A stretch of 9,155 bases of DNA from Hydrogenophaga sp. Its GTDB lineage: Bacteria; Pseudomonadota; Gammaproteobacteria; Burkholderiales; Burkholderiaceae_C. Of this stretch, positions 1 to 6,611 are shown piece after piece. The stretch spans positions 1-9,155 of the forward strand of contig JAABRN010000491.1 of the NCBI GenBank assembly GCA_011390855.1, in the 5' to 3' direction. The translations under genes were made by a program, and so were the position numbers. Numbering within the stretch: position 1 is the stretch's first letter; the number at the start of each line of letters is the position of its first letter. Below the pieces are notes generated by a model. The model did not search any database. It saw only the letters and a program-made list of their open reading frames with translations, and was not told the DNA's origin.

Positions 1-63
1 ATCGCCTGTATCCGCTGGTAACCTCCATACCCAACACGTAGCAACACGGAACAAGGGGACGGT

Positions 64-249
64 ATGGCCGACAAACGCCAGGAACAACTCGAACGCGCCC
101 TACTGGGCCTGCTGCCGCTGGACGGCAGCACCGTGGGCAATGGTCAGTTGCTCACACGCCGGGCGCATTCAAGAACTATGGCGCGCAATAGGTCAATCTC
201 AGCAACTAGCGGCACTCAGTCGCAGTACTGTGGCGCGAGTCGCACTTAA
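64..249 (+). pseudogene. 5' fragment of a winged-helix DNA methyltransferase/restriction-type gene
   Basis: The ATG at 64 has a purine-rich AAGGGGAC site a few bases upstream, so this is a real gene start. The first ~30 residues (MADKRQEQLERALLGLLP, then DGSTVGNGQLL) resemble the N-terminal winged-helix of bacterial N6-adenine methyltransferases and related restriction proteins, where a GN-x-x-L motif begins the first helix pair. That match is from memory of the family and is moderate. After about position 152 the translation becomes Arg/Ser-rich and unlike any such domain, and it stops at 249. The normal protein would be hundreds of residues longer, so this is a truncated remnant. The break coincides with the repeats starting at 164. 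Just upstream, the first 21 bases read in frame to a TAA, which may be the tail of a further + strand gene outside the window. Confidence 0.5.
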
Positions 250-258
250 TCTGGCGCC
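164..258. repeat. Cluster of ~20-bp repeats, candidate transposon end
   Basis: Two tandem units abut each other: AGTCGCA-N6-TGGCGCG at 218-237 and AGTCGCA-N7-TGGCGCC at 238-258. A looser third copy, CGCA-N11-TGGCGCG, lies at 164-185. All have the same orientation. Arrays of short directly repeated sites at one edge are typical of transposase-binding sites at the ends of Tn7-like and Tn5053-like elements, and here they sit exactly where the gene starting at 64 is interrupted. No matching array in inverted orientation was found elsewhere in the window, and no tns/tni genes are present, so the transposon reading is inference. The repeats themselves are directly visible. Confidence 0.5.
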
Positions 259-263
259 CTACG

Positions 264-280
264 GCTACAACAACTGTAGC
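264..280. other. Short perfect hairpin beside the repeat cluster
   Basis: GCTACA (264-269) and TGTAGC (275-280) form a 6-bp perfect stem around a 5-base ACAAC loop. No T-run follows on either strand, so it is not an intrinsic terminator. It lies six bases beyond the last AGTCGCA repeat and may belong to the same element end. A chance origin is possible for a stem this short. Confidence 0.25.
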
Positions 281-374
281 GATAGGTATAAGTTGAGAAA
301 CGCATTCTTTTTATGACAACGACTTAGCGTTGATGTGCCATGCATATGATGAGAAAATGAAAGGCATAAGATGC

Positions 375-401
375 AAAAAAACATTCGGCTAATTTGCCGA
401 A
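375..401 (-). terminator. Rho-independent terminator of the zinc-finger operon
   Basis: Read on the minus strand, TTCGGC (401-396), loop AAATTA and GCCGAA (389-384) make a 6-bp stem. It is followed by TG and then seven Ts (381-375). This is a standard intrinsic terminator and works in the minus direction only, because the plus side of the stem has no T-run. It closes transcription coming from the genes at 2439-771, giving the last gene a 3' tail of about 390 bases. Confidence 0.75.
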
Positions 402-770
402 ACCACAATCTAAATTGCGGTTAAAAATCCAACATTGGTGATTTTGCCCGAAGAGTGTGATATGAGCAATCACTGCGATGTCGCCCTGACGGGTTAGACG
501 GCACTGCAGCTCTTGGCAGGATTGAGCCCAAAGAACGGCCAGCTGACCCTGAGGTATGAACGCTTAGCCATGCGCGGGAAATTCTGCCAAGTGTCCCGGA
601 TGGGCCCGAATAAGAATCACGCCGCATTGGATGCAGGATCGTTCAATGATGTCATCGCTCACGCGCAGCAGAGTAATGACGCTAACCCGAGAGGGCAGCT
701 TCGCAGTCTTCTTGGAGTTGAGTCGTTCGCGGTGATGGGCCGAGACCCCAATAGGCGATCACGAAGTTCT
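402..770. other. Stretch without a confident gene
   Basis: This 369-base stretch lies between the 81-aa gene and the terminator. On the plus strand a frame opens with ATG at 462, meets TAG at 495 and then stays open to 860, running into the antisense of the 81-aa gene. On the minus strand the codon-aligned frame is open from about 760 to 327 apart from one TAA at 564-566. It includes a short CxxC segment (SCIQCGV) that can start at GTG 662, without a visible ribosome binding site. The two frames are complementary in phase, so one is probably a shadow of the other. Either a decayed small gene or a long transcribed 3' region would fit. The terminator direction favours minus-strand transcription. 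Confidence 0.4.
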
Positions 771-1016
771 TCAGCGTACCAAGTATTCCGCCCAAGACCC
801 CCGACCAACTTCACTGAGAAACTGGCCGCCATGGTCACGCTCGACCAGCCTAACTGGTAAACGAAACTTGCTCCCTATAGGGAAGGCATGGCGCATCGCT
901 CGGGAGCATTGCACTCGCATTGACGGCGGGAAAGCTTGACCTGGTATGGGGCGCACCCGAAAAACTGCGTTGGATGGCTCACCCGGGTTCAGAAACGTCT
1001 CAACAATCACAAACAT
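771..1016 (-). CDS. Small hypothetical protein (81 aa), third gene of zinc-finger operon
   Basis: I do not recognise this protein. The chosen start is the ATG at 1016, because AAGGAG lies 6 bases upstream. A longer reading from 1085 would overlap the preceding gene and lacks such a site. The translation begins MFVIVETFLNPGEPSN and is rich in short hydrophobic/charged alternations (VFRVRP, FRLPVRLVERD), suggesting a small beta-sheet protein of SH3-barrel type. That is a guess from pattern only. There is no signal peptide, membrane segment or Cys pair. It starts 25 bases after the stop of the 92-aa gene on the same strand, so it is co-transcribed with it and with the zinc-finger gene. Transcription probably ends at the terminator at 375-401. 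Confidence 0.6.
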   Translation of the reverse strand: MFVIVETFLNPGEPSNAVFRVRPIPGQAFPPSMRVQCSRAMRHAFPIGSKFRLPVRLVERDHGGQFLSEVGRGSWAEYLVR

Positions 1017-1041
1017 CGACTGCTCCTTGTATGCACCATTT

Positions 1042-1320
1042 TTAAAGAATGTCGGCGTTGAAAATCGCGTCCGAAATGAAGTCAAGATTCATGTGCGCAT
1101 TGTTGATCCCACCAGTCTTGGCGGACGCGGCCAGACTTGCCTTTTGGCTGTGCGCTACTGTCTCAGCCAGAACACGGGCATGGTCGGCCCGTTCAAAGAT
1201 TTCAACAGTTGCCAGAGCCCACAATCTTCCTAGCACCTCTTGTGCAGTCGGCGTTTCGTATTCTGCTTCATCCAAGGCAAATAGTTCGGCTCTGATGGCT
1301 TGCCGGAGCTGTTTGGACAT
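1042..1320 (-). CDS. Small helical hypothetical protein (92 aa), second gene of zinc-finger operon
   Basis: No family is recognised. The protein is predicted mostly helical: an acidic N-terminal part (QAIRAELFALDEAEYE, TPTAQEVLGRLWALA) is followed by a second helix (FERADHARVLAETVAHSQKA) and a hydrophobic tail. No catalytic motif, metal-binding motif or transmembrane segment is visible. The nearest ribosome-binding-like run (AAGGGG) is 14 bases before the ATG, longer than usual, so translation may be weak or coupled. The zinc-finger gene ends 42 bases upstream and the 81-aa gene begins 25 bases downstream. The tight spacing suggests the three products act together. The size and helical content would fit an adaptor or antitoxin-like role, but nothing in the sequence proves it. 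Confidence 0.6.
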   Translation of the reverse strand: MSKQLRQAIRAELFALDEAEYETPTAQEVLGRLWALATVEIFERADHARVLAETVAHSQKASLAASAKTGGINNAHMNLDFISDAIFNADIL

Positions 1321-1362
1321 GATGCTGTTGTGCGCCCCTTCAATCCCTGCGAAATTTCAGAT

Positions 1363-2439
1363 TTAATTAAATTGAGCAATATCAGCAGGATTTAATTTAT
1401 GGATTGAGCGAAAATGTGCCAGCATCACTATTTCGGATTTGGATTTGAAGTTGCACATAGGGCAAAATCCTCTCTTGGTAATGCTCGATATCTTTCTGGC
1501 CATATCCTTTTTCTGTTTATTCTCTGTCCGTCGCAATTCATTCTTAACTTTTTGCTTCTCCAGACGAGAAATCGCCTGTGGCGAATGCGTATTCATAAAA
1601 TGCTTACTTAAGTTTCGCACCTTGATGCCGTAAATATCACAATTTCCCAACTTTTGATCGATATGAACTCGTCTAATGTGAGTATCAAGCTTTCTTACCA
1701 TCGCTCCACACTCAGGACATTCTTCCAGTTTTGGCGTCGACTTGGGTTCTGGTGTTGATGCGGAAGGTGTATTTGGGGTAATCGGCTTAATTTTCCTTGG
1801 ACTTCTATTTATGCCTGAGGGCCGACGGTGGTTATTTGACGCCCCCATAAGATTGTGCGTTTCAGACTCAAATCTGAAAACACGGAAAGTGTCGGCTTTT
1901 ATTTCGCCTTTATCGATGATAATCGTTGACATAAAAAGCATGCCTTCTTCAGATTTTATAAGAAATGGCATACCTTCAGAAAGTCCAACTTTTCTCGCAA
2001 AATAAGTTTCTTTGGCCTCTCCAAGAAGACCAATAAGCTTGAATACTGACTGATCGGTCTTGACGGCCTGAATGTCTTGACAAAGAAATGGCCGCCAACC
2101 ACCGGTAACATATTCAGGATTGATGTTATTTGAGGAATTCGAGGGATTAATTAATTGAACAGGCCTACCTCGATCAGTACAAGGATGCTTGGGCCACGGC
2201 GGCCCCAATTCATCAAAAAATACCCGCCCACCAAAAGGTGATGCATAGAAAAAAACAGGGTTGCCACAGACTGGGCAATGGGCATTCGGATTTGTAAACC
2301 CAACCAAAAGCTCTCTATAAGTTTTAAACTTTACCTCTGATTGCATCAGGCTTGAGAAAAGTGTTCGACGACCAGCATGTCCATCGCCACCCCAGCCACA
2401 TCTACAGTCCTGCGAATGATTCCATGCATTACATCCCAT
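1363..2439 (-). CDS. Multi-zinc-finger protein with C-terminal C2H2-type fingers (358 aa)
   Basis: The start is supported by AGAGG six bases before the ATG. An N-terminal Cys/His motif (C3, H8, C12, C14 in MGCNAWNHSQDCRCGWGG) is followed by a larger zinc-ribbon-like block: CPVCG at 55-59, an invariant-looking FDELGPPWPKHPC with H85 and C87. Both resemble conserved segments I associate with uncharacterised bacterial proteins. Residues ~100-200 form a mixed alpha/beta middle with no motif I can name. A Pro/Ser/Thr-rich linker (~205-236) leads to three finger units: C241/C244/H254/H259, then C267/Y270/H280/H285 with identical spacing but Tyr for the second Cys, and C326/C329/H342/H347. A basic, probably coiled helix (~290-320) separates units two and three. 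The protein is likely a cytoplasmic nucleic-acid or protein binder. It is AT-rich compared with the genes to its right and is the first gene of a three-gene operon. No enzyme activity is evident. Confidence 0.8.
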   Translation of the reverse strand: MGCNAWNHSQDCRCGWGGDGHAGRRTLFSSLMQSEVKFKTYRELLVGFTNPNAHCPVCGNPVFFYASPFGGRVFFDELGPPWPKHPCTDRGRPVQLINPSNSSNNINPEYVTGGWRPFLCQDIQAVKTDQSVFKLIGLLGEAKETYFARKVGLSEGMPFLIKSEEGMLFMSTIIIDKGEIKADTFRVFRFESETHNLMGASNNHRRPSGINRSPRKIKPITPNTPSASTPEPKSTPKLEECPECGAMVRKLDTHIRRVHIDQKLGNCDIYGIKVRNLSKHFMNTHSPQAISRLEKQKVKNELRRTENKQKKDMARKISSITKRGFCPMCNFKSKSEIVMLAHFRSIHKLNPADIAQFN

Positions 2440-2545
2440 GGACTACCTCTAATAGTTGAATAATTTCCGAATGATTGTCTACGGATATTTTCGCGATTGG
2501 CGAGTGCCAAGTGGACGCTTCATATGACTCAATGCTCAAAACATA

Positions 2546-3148
2546 TCAACCCCCCAATACCCACTGATTCAACACATCGGCAATCTTGTTGCTCCCGACT
2601 GCTGAGGGTTCGATGGGGGAAACACTCGAAAAATCCCCCTCGTCCTGCAACAAACACCTCAGGTCCAGGATTGGAACCTTAATCTCCAAAGCGGTACGGG
2701 TGATGACGTCGTTGAAGAGGGACAGTGCCGTCTTCAGAGAGAACGTCAGACCCGGAACGCTGTCATAGATGGTGCAGACCATCAACGGAATCCCCGATTG
2801 ATAGACCGACCGAAACGCGCTGCGGTACGACACTTCGAACTGCCTTTGTATCTCACTGAGGCTGGCCAGAGCCTGCAGGATGTTCTGACAAGGCGCCTCC
2901 AGTCGGGTCAAACACTCCAGGGCATCGTTGCCACCCACGCTGAGTGCCACATGCGTGGCATCCTGGGGCATGTGGGCGATCTGTGCCGGCACATCTCGAC
3001 TCAAATGCCCATCAACGGCCAGCAGCGTGACTTGCGCAGCAGCGCCCACCCTAGAACGAAGCTGCTCGGTGACGCTGTGCCCCGGCAATACATAGGCGCT
3101 GTTGTCGAAGATCGAATCTCCGACCAGCACGAGGTGAGTTGCGCTCAC
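2546..3148 (-). CDS. SGNH/GDSL-type hydrolase-like protein (200 aa)
   Basis: The start is GTG at 3148, overlapping the stop of the VIT/vWA gene as GTGA, so translation is probably coupled. A longer reading to 3544 is only antisense-frame shadow of that gene. Block I of the SGNH fold is GDS at 10-12 (VLVGDSIFDN), with the nucleophile Ser12. Block II Gly is around 47, and block III is GGND at 72-75. Block V normally has Asp-x-x-His; here Asp172 is followed by F-S-S-V and then SPIEPS (177-182), so no catalytic His is at the usual place. I have seen a PIEPS segment in a subset of SGNH proteins, so this may be a family trait rather than decay. There is no signal peptide, so it is probably cytoplasmic and esterase-like with an unknown substrate. 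It is the last gene of the MerR/VIT-vWA/SGNH set. Confidence 0.85.
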   Translation of the reverse strand: MSATHLVLVGDSIFDNSAYVLPGHSVTEQLRSRVGAAAQVTLLAVDGHLSRDVPAQIAHMPQDATHVALSVGGNDALECLTRLEAPCQNILQALASLSEIQRQFEVSYRSAFRSVYQSGIPLMVCTIYDSVPGLTFSLKTALSLFNDVITRTALEIKVPILDLRCLLQDEGDFSSVSPIEPSAVGSNKIADVLNQWVLGG

Positions 3149-5622
3149 GATTGGCTCGCTTTCGCCCGCTGAGGTGTCGGTGTGTCTTCGGCGACATGGA
3201 CCACTGCGTCGGGCCACCGCTCCGAGGTCAGTCCGGACAGCGACTGTTGTATATCCCGCCGGAGGGCGTCGGCCCCTCCACGACGGGTTGGCTTGACCTT
3301 GAGGTGCCCCAATGCCTTGGCCACTGTCTGTCGGAACGTGAGGTCGTGAGACAGCAGCTGTTCGATGAACAAGCGTATCACCTCGTCTTCTGGATGCCCT
3401 TGGGTGATGAGTTGCTCCAGCCAAACCTGCAGACACAACGGTGCTTCCATGAGGATGAAATGGGCGTAGGCGACGCCCACCTGCGGGTTGAGGCGCAGCC
3501 ATTCGACCAACCCGGCGGGCGTCAGGCCCGCATACTTGTGCCATTCGGATGGGTCGTTCGAGTAGGCGCTCCCATCGTTCCAGAACTCGCCCGTTTTGCG
3601 GGGCTCCTGGAGTCCCTTTGCCGTTTCAGTGGCTGTGGGTCCCGTGTCGATGCTGTCGATGAATGCACGGAGCTTTTCGCTGCGACTTGGGTGCTTGAGC
3701 TTGCGAACCGCCTTGGATTCGATTTGGCGAATGCGGTCGCGCTGAATGTCGTGGAGGACCATCGAGCTTGAAGAATCTTTGCCGAACTGAAGACGGCCCG
3801 AGCTGACGGACTCGCGGATGCTGTACGCCATGACAGACCCATGCCCTCCATGTCCAGCTGCCAGCATGCCCTTGACCTTTCGGAGCTGTGGCATCTCTTG
3901 GGCTCGCTCGCCATCGGCCCGCTCTTTCACCAGCACCAGACTGGTGTCGTTTGTGACCAACTGGTACCTTTCGGCCAACGCGGGCAGTTGCTTGATCAGT
4001 ACCGCCGGGACTTCTTCACCCCCCTGGCGCAGTTGGGTGTAGCGTCGATAGGCAGCCAGGCGTGCCAGCGTGTTGTCTTCGTCCGCAATGAATTCGGGGG
4101 TGAGTTCGGCCAGCAGCACTTCGCCCTCCACACCGTCGAGCCGTCCCCAGAGCTGCAACGATTGCTTGAGCGATTCGGCTTGATGGGTTTGCAGCCGCGC
4201 AAAGACGGTGATGTCGTCGCCTTCAAAGAGGCTGCGCGGTAGGTTGGATGCTGCATGCAGGGTGCAACCGCTGGGCCATTGCACCCGAGCGTCGCGCACC
4301 GCCGGTGACCGCATGCGGTGGTACAAGCGCAGGACGGCAGCTTCCACCTGTTCCCCTGGGGCGACGAATTCGCCACTGCCACCGGTGTCCTCTGCCAAGC
4401 GGCGCAGCAACCCTTCCGATACGCTCGAACCGATGCCCACAACGAAAAAACGATGCCCCGACTGCCGGGCAGTCTCGAGCACATCGTCGATGGCGTGGAT
4501 GTCACCATCGGTGACCAACAGCAGGTCGCTGGCATCTGCGCCCGGCAAGGCCAGGGTGGACAGGATGGCGTCGTTCATTCGTGTGCCCCCCATGTCCGCC
4601 TCCAGAGCCTCGACCCAGTTCCTGGCCGATGCCAATGCGGCGGGGGCCGCCTTCCACAGGGCTTTGCTTCGGTGTTCCACCTCAGAACCGAATCGGCTCA
4701 AGCTGAAGCGATCGCCCTCTTTCAGTCCGGCCAGAATGCCTTGCAATGCCCTTCGGGCTGCCTGGATGCTGTCGCCGTTCATGGAGCCACTGCAATCCAC
4801 CAGCACTTTCATCGTCACCGGCCGGGTGACGTGCGTAGGCAGTTGAGGCGTAAAGCCGGCCATCACCACGCCCAACCCGTTGTCCAGACGGTCCCAGGCT
4901 GCCAGGCCCTGGCTGGCCTGGGGCAGGTCGGTGAACAGCAGCACAAAATCTCGGTCCAACCAAGCGCGGGCGGCCAGTCGGATGTCCACCACATGGGTTT
5001 CCTTCATGCCCACGGCCGGTAAGGACCGTATGGCCACCGGGTGGGTGGGTGAGCCGATTTGGGCCAACACGAGTTCCCCCATCACGGTCAACTGAATATC
5101 GAAGGGGTATTCCACGCCCAGGTCTACCTCGGGAACAGCATGGGGCTCGTAGCCCCCGTCGGCGATTGGGTCGCCATAGCGGGGGGCGAGAGTGGTCGGC
5201 AGCATCAAGCGCAGGCTTCCTTGTTCGGGCTGCAACACCTGGGTGTAATGCAATCGCACGACACAAGACTCTCCGGCCATGAGGTTGCCCAATTCCAGGG
5301 TGTAGGTGCCATCGTGGTTGACGGTTAGCAGCACGCCTGTGTCACCCTCCGATAGCGCCTCTTCGTACTGGGCGCGGGCGGTGGAGCGCGCCTTTACCGT
5401 GCCCTTGAGGGTTTCGCCGTTGAGCTCGACCTCCAGCCCGAGCAGGACCGCCTGCCAAGGAAGCGGGAAGGTGTAAACGACCTCGACGTTGGCAGCTTCT
5501 GGATTGCGGAAGCGCTGTTCCAGGTGCATGTCGAGCATGCGCCCGACGATTCGGCCCCTCGCCTTGACCCCTTCGAGGTTCAGGTCTTGGCCGTCGACGG
5601 TTTGAAAGCTGGCGTTGTTCAT
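3145..5622 (-). CDS. VIT and vWA domain-containing protein (825 aa)
   Basis: The ATG at 5622 is chosen because AAGGGA lies 8 bases upstream; an upstream in-frame start at 5721 would overlap the MerR gene. Residues ~10-130 are a VIT domain (vault protein/inter-alpha-trypsin), including the ARAQYEEALSEG segment typical of the family. A von Willebrand factor A domain spans ~270-440 with a complete MIDAS: DCSGS at 276-280, Thr347 in GGTRMND and Asp371 in TDGD. It should bind a divalent metal and a partner protein. A beta-rich region follows to ~565, then a low-complexity linker (AAGHGGHG, SSSSM), a basic helix and a C-terminal helical domain (~690-780). There is no signal peptide or membrane helix, so a cytoplasmic scaffold or chaperone-like role is likely. 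The gene lies between a MerR-type regulator and an SGNH protein. Confidence 0.93.
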   Translation of the reverse strand: MNNASFQTVDGQDLNLEGVKARGRIVGRMLDMHLEQRFRNPEAANVEVVYTFPLPWQAVLLGLEVELNGETLKGTVKARSTARAQYEEALSEGDTGVLLTVNHDGTYTLELGNLMAGESCVVRLHYTQVLQPEQGSLRLMLPTTLAPRYGDPIADGGYEPHAVPEVDLGVEYPFDIQLTVMGELVLAQIGSPTHPVAIRSLPAVGMKETHVVDIRLAARAWLDRDFVLLFTDLPQASQGLAAWDRLDNGLGVVMAGFTPQLPTHVTRPVTMKVLVDCSGSMNGDSIQAARRALQGILAGLKEGDRFSLSRFGSEVEHRSKALWKAAPAALASARNWVEALEADMGGTRMNDAILSTLALPGADASDLLLVTDGDIHAIDDVLETARQSGHRFFVVGIGSSVSEGLLRRLAEDTGGSGEFVAPGEQVEAAVLRLYHRMRSPAVRDARVQWPSGCTLHAASNLPRSLFEGDDITVFARLQTHQAESLKQSLQLWGRLDGVEGEVLLAELTPEFIADEDNTLARLAAYRRYTQLRQGGEEVPAVLIKQLPALAERYQLVTNDTSLVLVKERADGERAQEMPQLRKVKGMLAAGHGGHGSVMAYSIRESVSSGRLQFGKDSSSSMVLHDIQRDRIRQIESKAVRKLKHPSRSEKLRAFIDSIDTGPTATETAKGLQEPRKTGEFWNDGSAYSNDPSEWHKYAGLTPAGLVEWLRLNPQVGVAYAHFILMEAPLCLQVWLEQLITQGHPEDEVIRLFIEQLLSHDLTFRQTVAKALGHLKVKPTRRGGADALRRDIQQSLSGLTSERWPDAVVHVAEDTPTPQRAKASQS

Positions 5623-5707
5623 GAGCGAAGTCCCTTGGGTTGGTGTGTGACAGACGAAATAAGAACACTGACGTGATTCCAGTGAACGGCAGCCAGCCGG
5701 CAGCCAT

Positions 5708-6118
5708 TTACCCTTCGGCATCTTGGGAGCGCACGGCGTCGTACAGCCGTATGACCTCGCGACTCAAGACCCGCACCTGTTCGGGCGTGAGCCCGGCGCG
5801 GCTGGGTTCGATGACAAGTTCCACCCCGTCATCAATCGTCAAGCGGCTGACCACTTCGAGCGTGCCGCGCCGCTTTGGGCGCTCCGGCACGTCGGGGTCT
5901 TGGCCCCTGAGCAGGTCGCGGACGCGGTCAAGCGACAGGCCGGCGGTGGTCCACTTCTTGATAAGGCGCAGTTGTTCGAGTTGACGCTCCCCGTAGCGGG
6001 CCGCCCGGGTTTCCCCTTCCGGGCGGTCCACCAAGCCTTGCTGCACGTAGTAGCGCACAGTGCGCACGGGCAAATCGACCAAGGCGCACAGTTCGCTGAG
6101 CAGGTAAGTGTGTGACAT
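5708..6118 (-). CDS. MerR-family transcriptional regulator (136 aa)
   Basis: The N-terminal ~70 residues are a MerR winged helix-turn-helix: LLSELCALVDLPVRTVRYYV, then QQGLVDRP and a second helix region ending GLSLDRVRDLLRG. The rest (about 65 residues) is a short effector/dimerisation part without the Cys ligands of metal-sensing MerR proteins, so the signal is probably not a heavy metal. The gene ends 85 bases before the VIT/vWA start on the same strand, and the three genes behind it look like one unit that it controls. Start ATG 6118 is the first codon of the conserved domain. The upstream region has no strong Shine-Dalgarno, but a small inverted repeat and an AT-rich -10-like TAATAT lie close by. 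Confidence 0.9.
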   Translation of the reverse strand: MSHTYLLSELCALVDLPVRTVRYYVQQGLVDRPEGETRAARYGERQLEQLRLIKKWTTAGLSLDRVRDLLRGQDPDVPERPKRRGTLEVVSRLTIDDGVELVIEPSRAGLTPEQVRVLSREVIRLYDAVRSQDAEG

Positions 6119-6123
6119 GCAGT

Positions 6124-6151
6124 CATATTAGCACAGTATTGCTGTATATAT
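6124..6151 (-). promoter_or_regulatory. Possible promoter/operator of the MerR gene
   Basis: Between the DUF4258-like gene and the MerR start lies an AT-rich stretch. On the minus strand it contains ACAG-N5-CTGT (6145-6133), a small inverted repeat, followed by TAATAT (6130-6125) as a possible -10 box. MerR proteins commonly bind a dyad between -35 and -10 of their own or a neighbouring promoter, which fits the position. The arms are only 4 bp and no convincing -35 box is visible, so this is tentative. Confidence 0.25.
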
Positions 6152-6160
6152 CGATGGCAT

Positions 6161-6565
6161 TTATGCGGCCGCACTGACCCACTCGCTGGATACCAGCACG
6201 TTCGAAGCGGATACCGCCCGGTAGGCCTGAATCGCCCGAAAGGAACGGCGGGGGCGGGAGCGGTAGTTGGACTGGCTCTTGTCGCGCAGTATGCGACGGT
6301 AGCGGTGACCAGTGGTGACGATGTGACCGTCACTGTTGAGGACGGCATACACATCCCGGTTTTCATGGATCACTTGCGAGGTTTGCGCGCCGATTTCCCG
6401 TTGGACTCGCTGGATGGCCTTGCTGTCGAAGTAGACGATTTCGCATTGAGCGTGGTCGTGCTGTCTGTGGCCGTAAGCGACCAGACACTCGAGCACTTCT
6501 GCTCGAATGCCCCGCTGGCGCAGGCGTTTTTGGGCGTGTGGGGTCATGGGAAGGTCGGCGGACAT
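6161..6565 (-). CDS. DUF4258-like small protein with C-terminal extension (134 aa)
   Basis: The start at 6565 is preferred over an upstream in-frame codon because AGAGGT lies 6-7 bases before it. Residues ~7-90 match the pattern of DUF4258-type proteins: TPHAQKRLRQRGI at the start, then EIVYFD, YAVL and TTGHRYRRI near the end. Those proteins are small and share a fold related to RelE-type toxins. Members I know end shortly after the RxRRI segment, whereas this one continues ~45 residues with a basic then Ser/Val-rich tail. That tail may be a real extension or readthrough after a lost stop. The 129-aa gene lies 90 bases upstream on the same strand, so the two may form a pair. A toxin role is possible but unproven. 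Confidence 0.75.
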   Translation of the reverse strand: MSADLPMTPHAQKRLRQRGIRAEVLECLVAYGHRQHDHAQCEIVYFDSKAIQRVQREIGAQTSQVIHENRDVYAVLNSDGHIVTTGHRYRRILRDKSQSNYRSRPRRSFRAIQAYRAVSASNVLVSSEWVSAAA

Positions 6566-6611
6566 GGATACCTCTTGGCTGTAACGAAGAAAAATTGGGT
6601 GCAACAAGCCA

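Noticed and set aside
164..258. The CGCA...TGGCGC repeats as a plasmid iteron origin
   Set aside because: Only three copies with unequal spacing, no replication initiator gene and no AT-rich unwinding stretch directly beside them; a transposon end fits better.
513..860. 115-codon plus-strand open frame as a gene
   Set aside because: It has no ribosome binding site at its TTG start, it overlaps the better supported 81-aa gene by 90 bases, and an upstream ATG in the same frame is cut off by TAG. Kept only as part of the uncertain 402-770 stretch.
771..1085. Longer 104-aa version of the 81-aa protein
   Set aside because: The extra 23 residues overlap the end of the 92-aa gene, and the internal ATG at 1016 has AAGGAG at proper spacing.
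1742..2005. Plus-strand frame with a hydrophobic segment (possible small membrane protein)
   Set aside because: It is antisense of the zinc-finger gene, with no ribosome binding site; the hydrophobicity follows from the complementary codons.
2440..2545. Promoter for the zinc-finger gene upstream of 2439
   Set aside because: TTGGCA and TAGACA could be -35 boxes, but neither has a convincing -10 at 16-18 bases; a promoter is expected here but cannot be pinned down.
2546..3544. 332-aa version of the SGNH protein
   Set aside because: The first 132 residues are Arg/Pro-rich shadow of the VIT/vWA gene; the SGNH fold begins right after the GTG at 3148.
3139..5328. Several plus-strand open frames of 70-230 codons opposite the VIT/vWA gene
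   Set aside because: They are antisense shadows in a GC-rich gene; the minus-strand product has clear VIT and MIDAS motifs.
5723..6115. 130-codon plus-strand frame opposite the MerR gene
   Set aside because: Antisense of a clear MerR helix-turn-helix protein; no family resemblance of its own.
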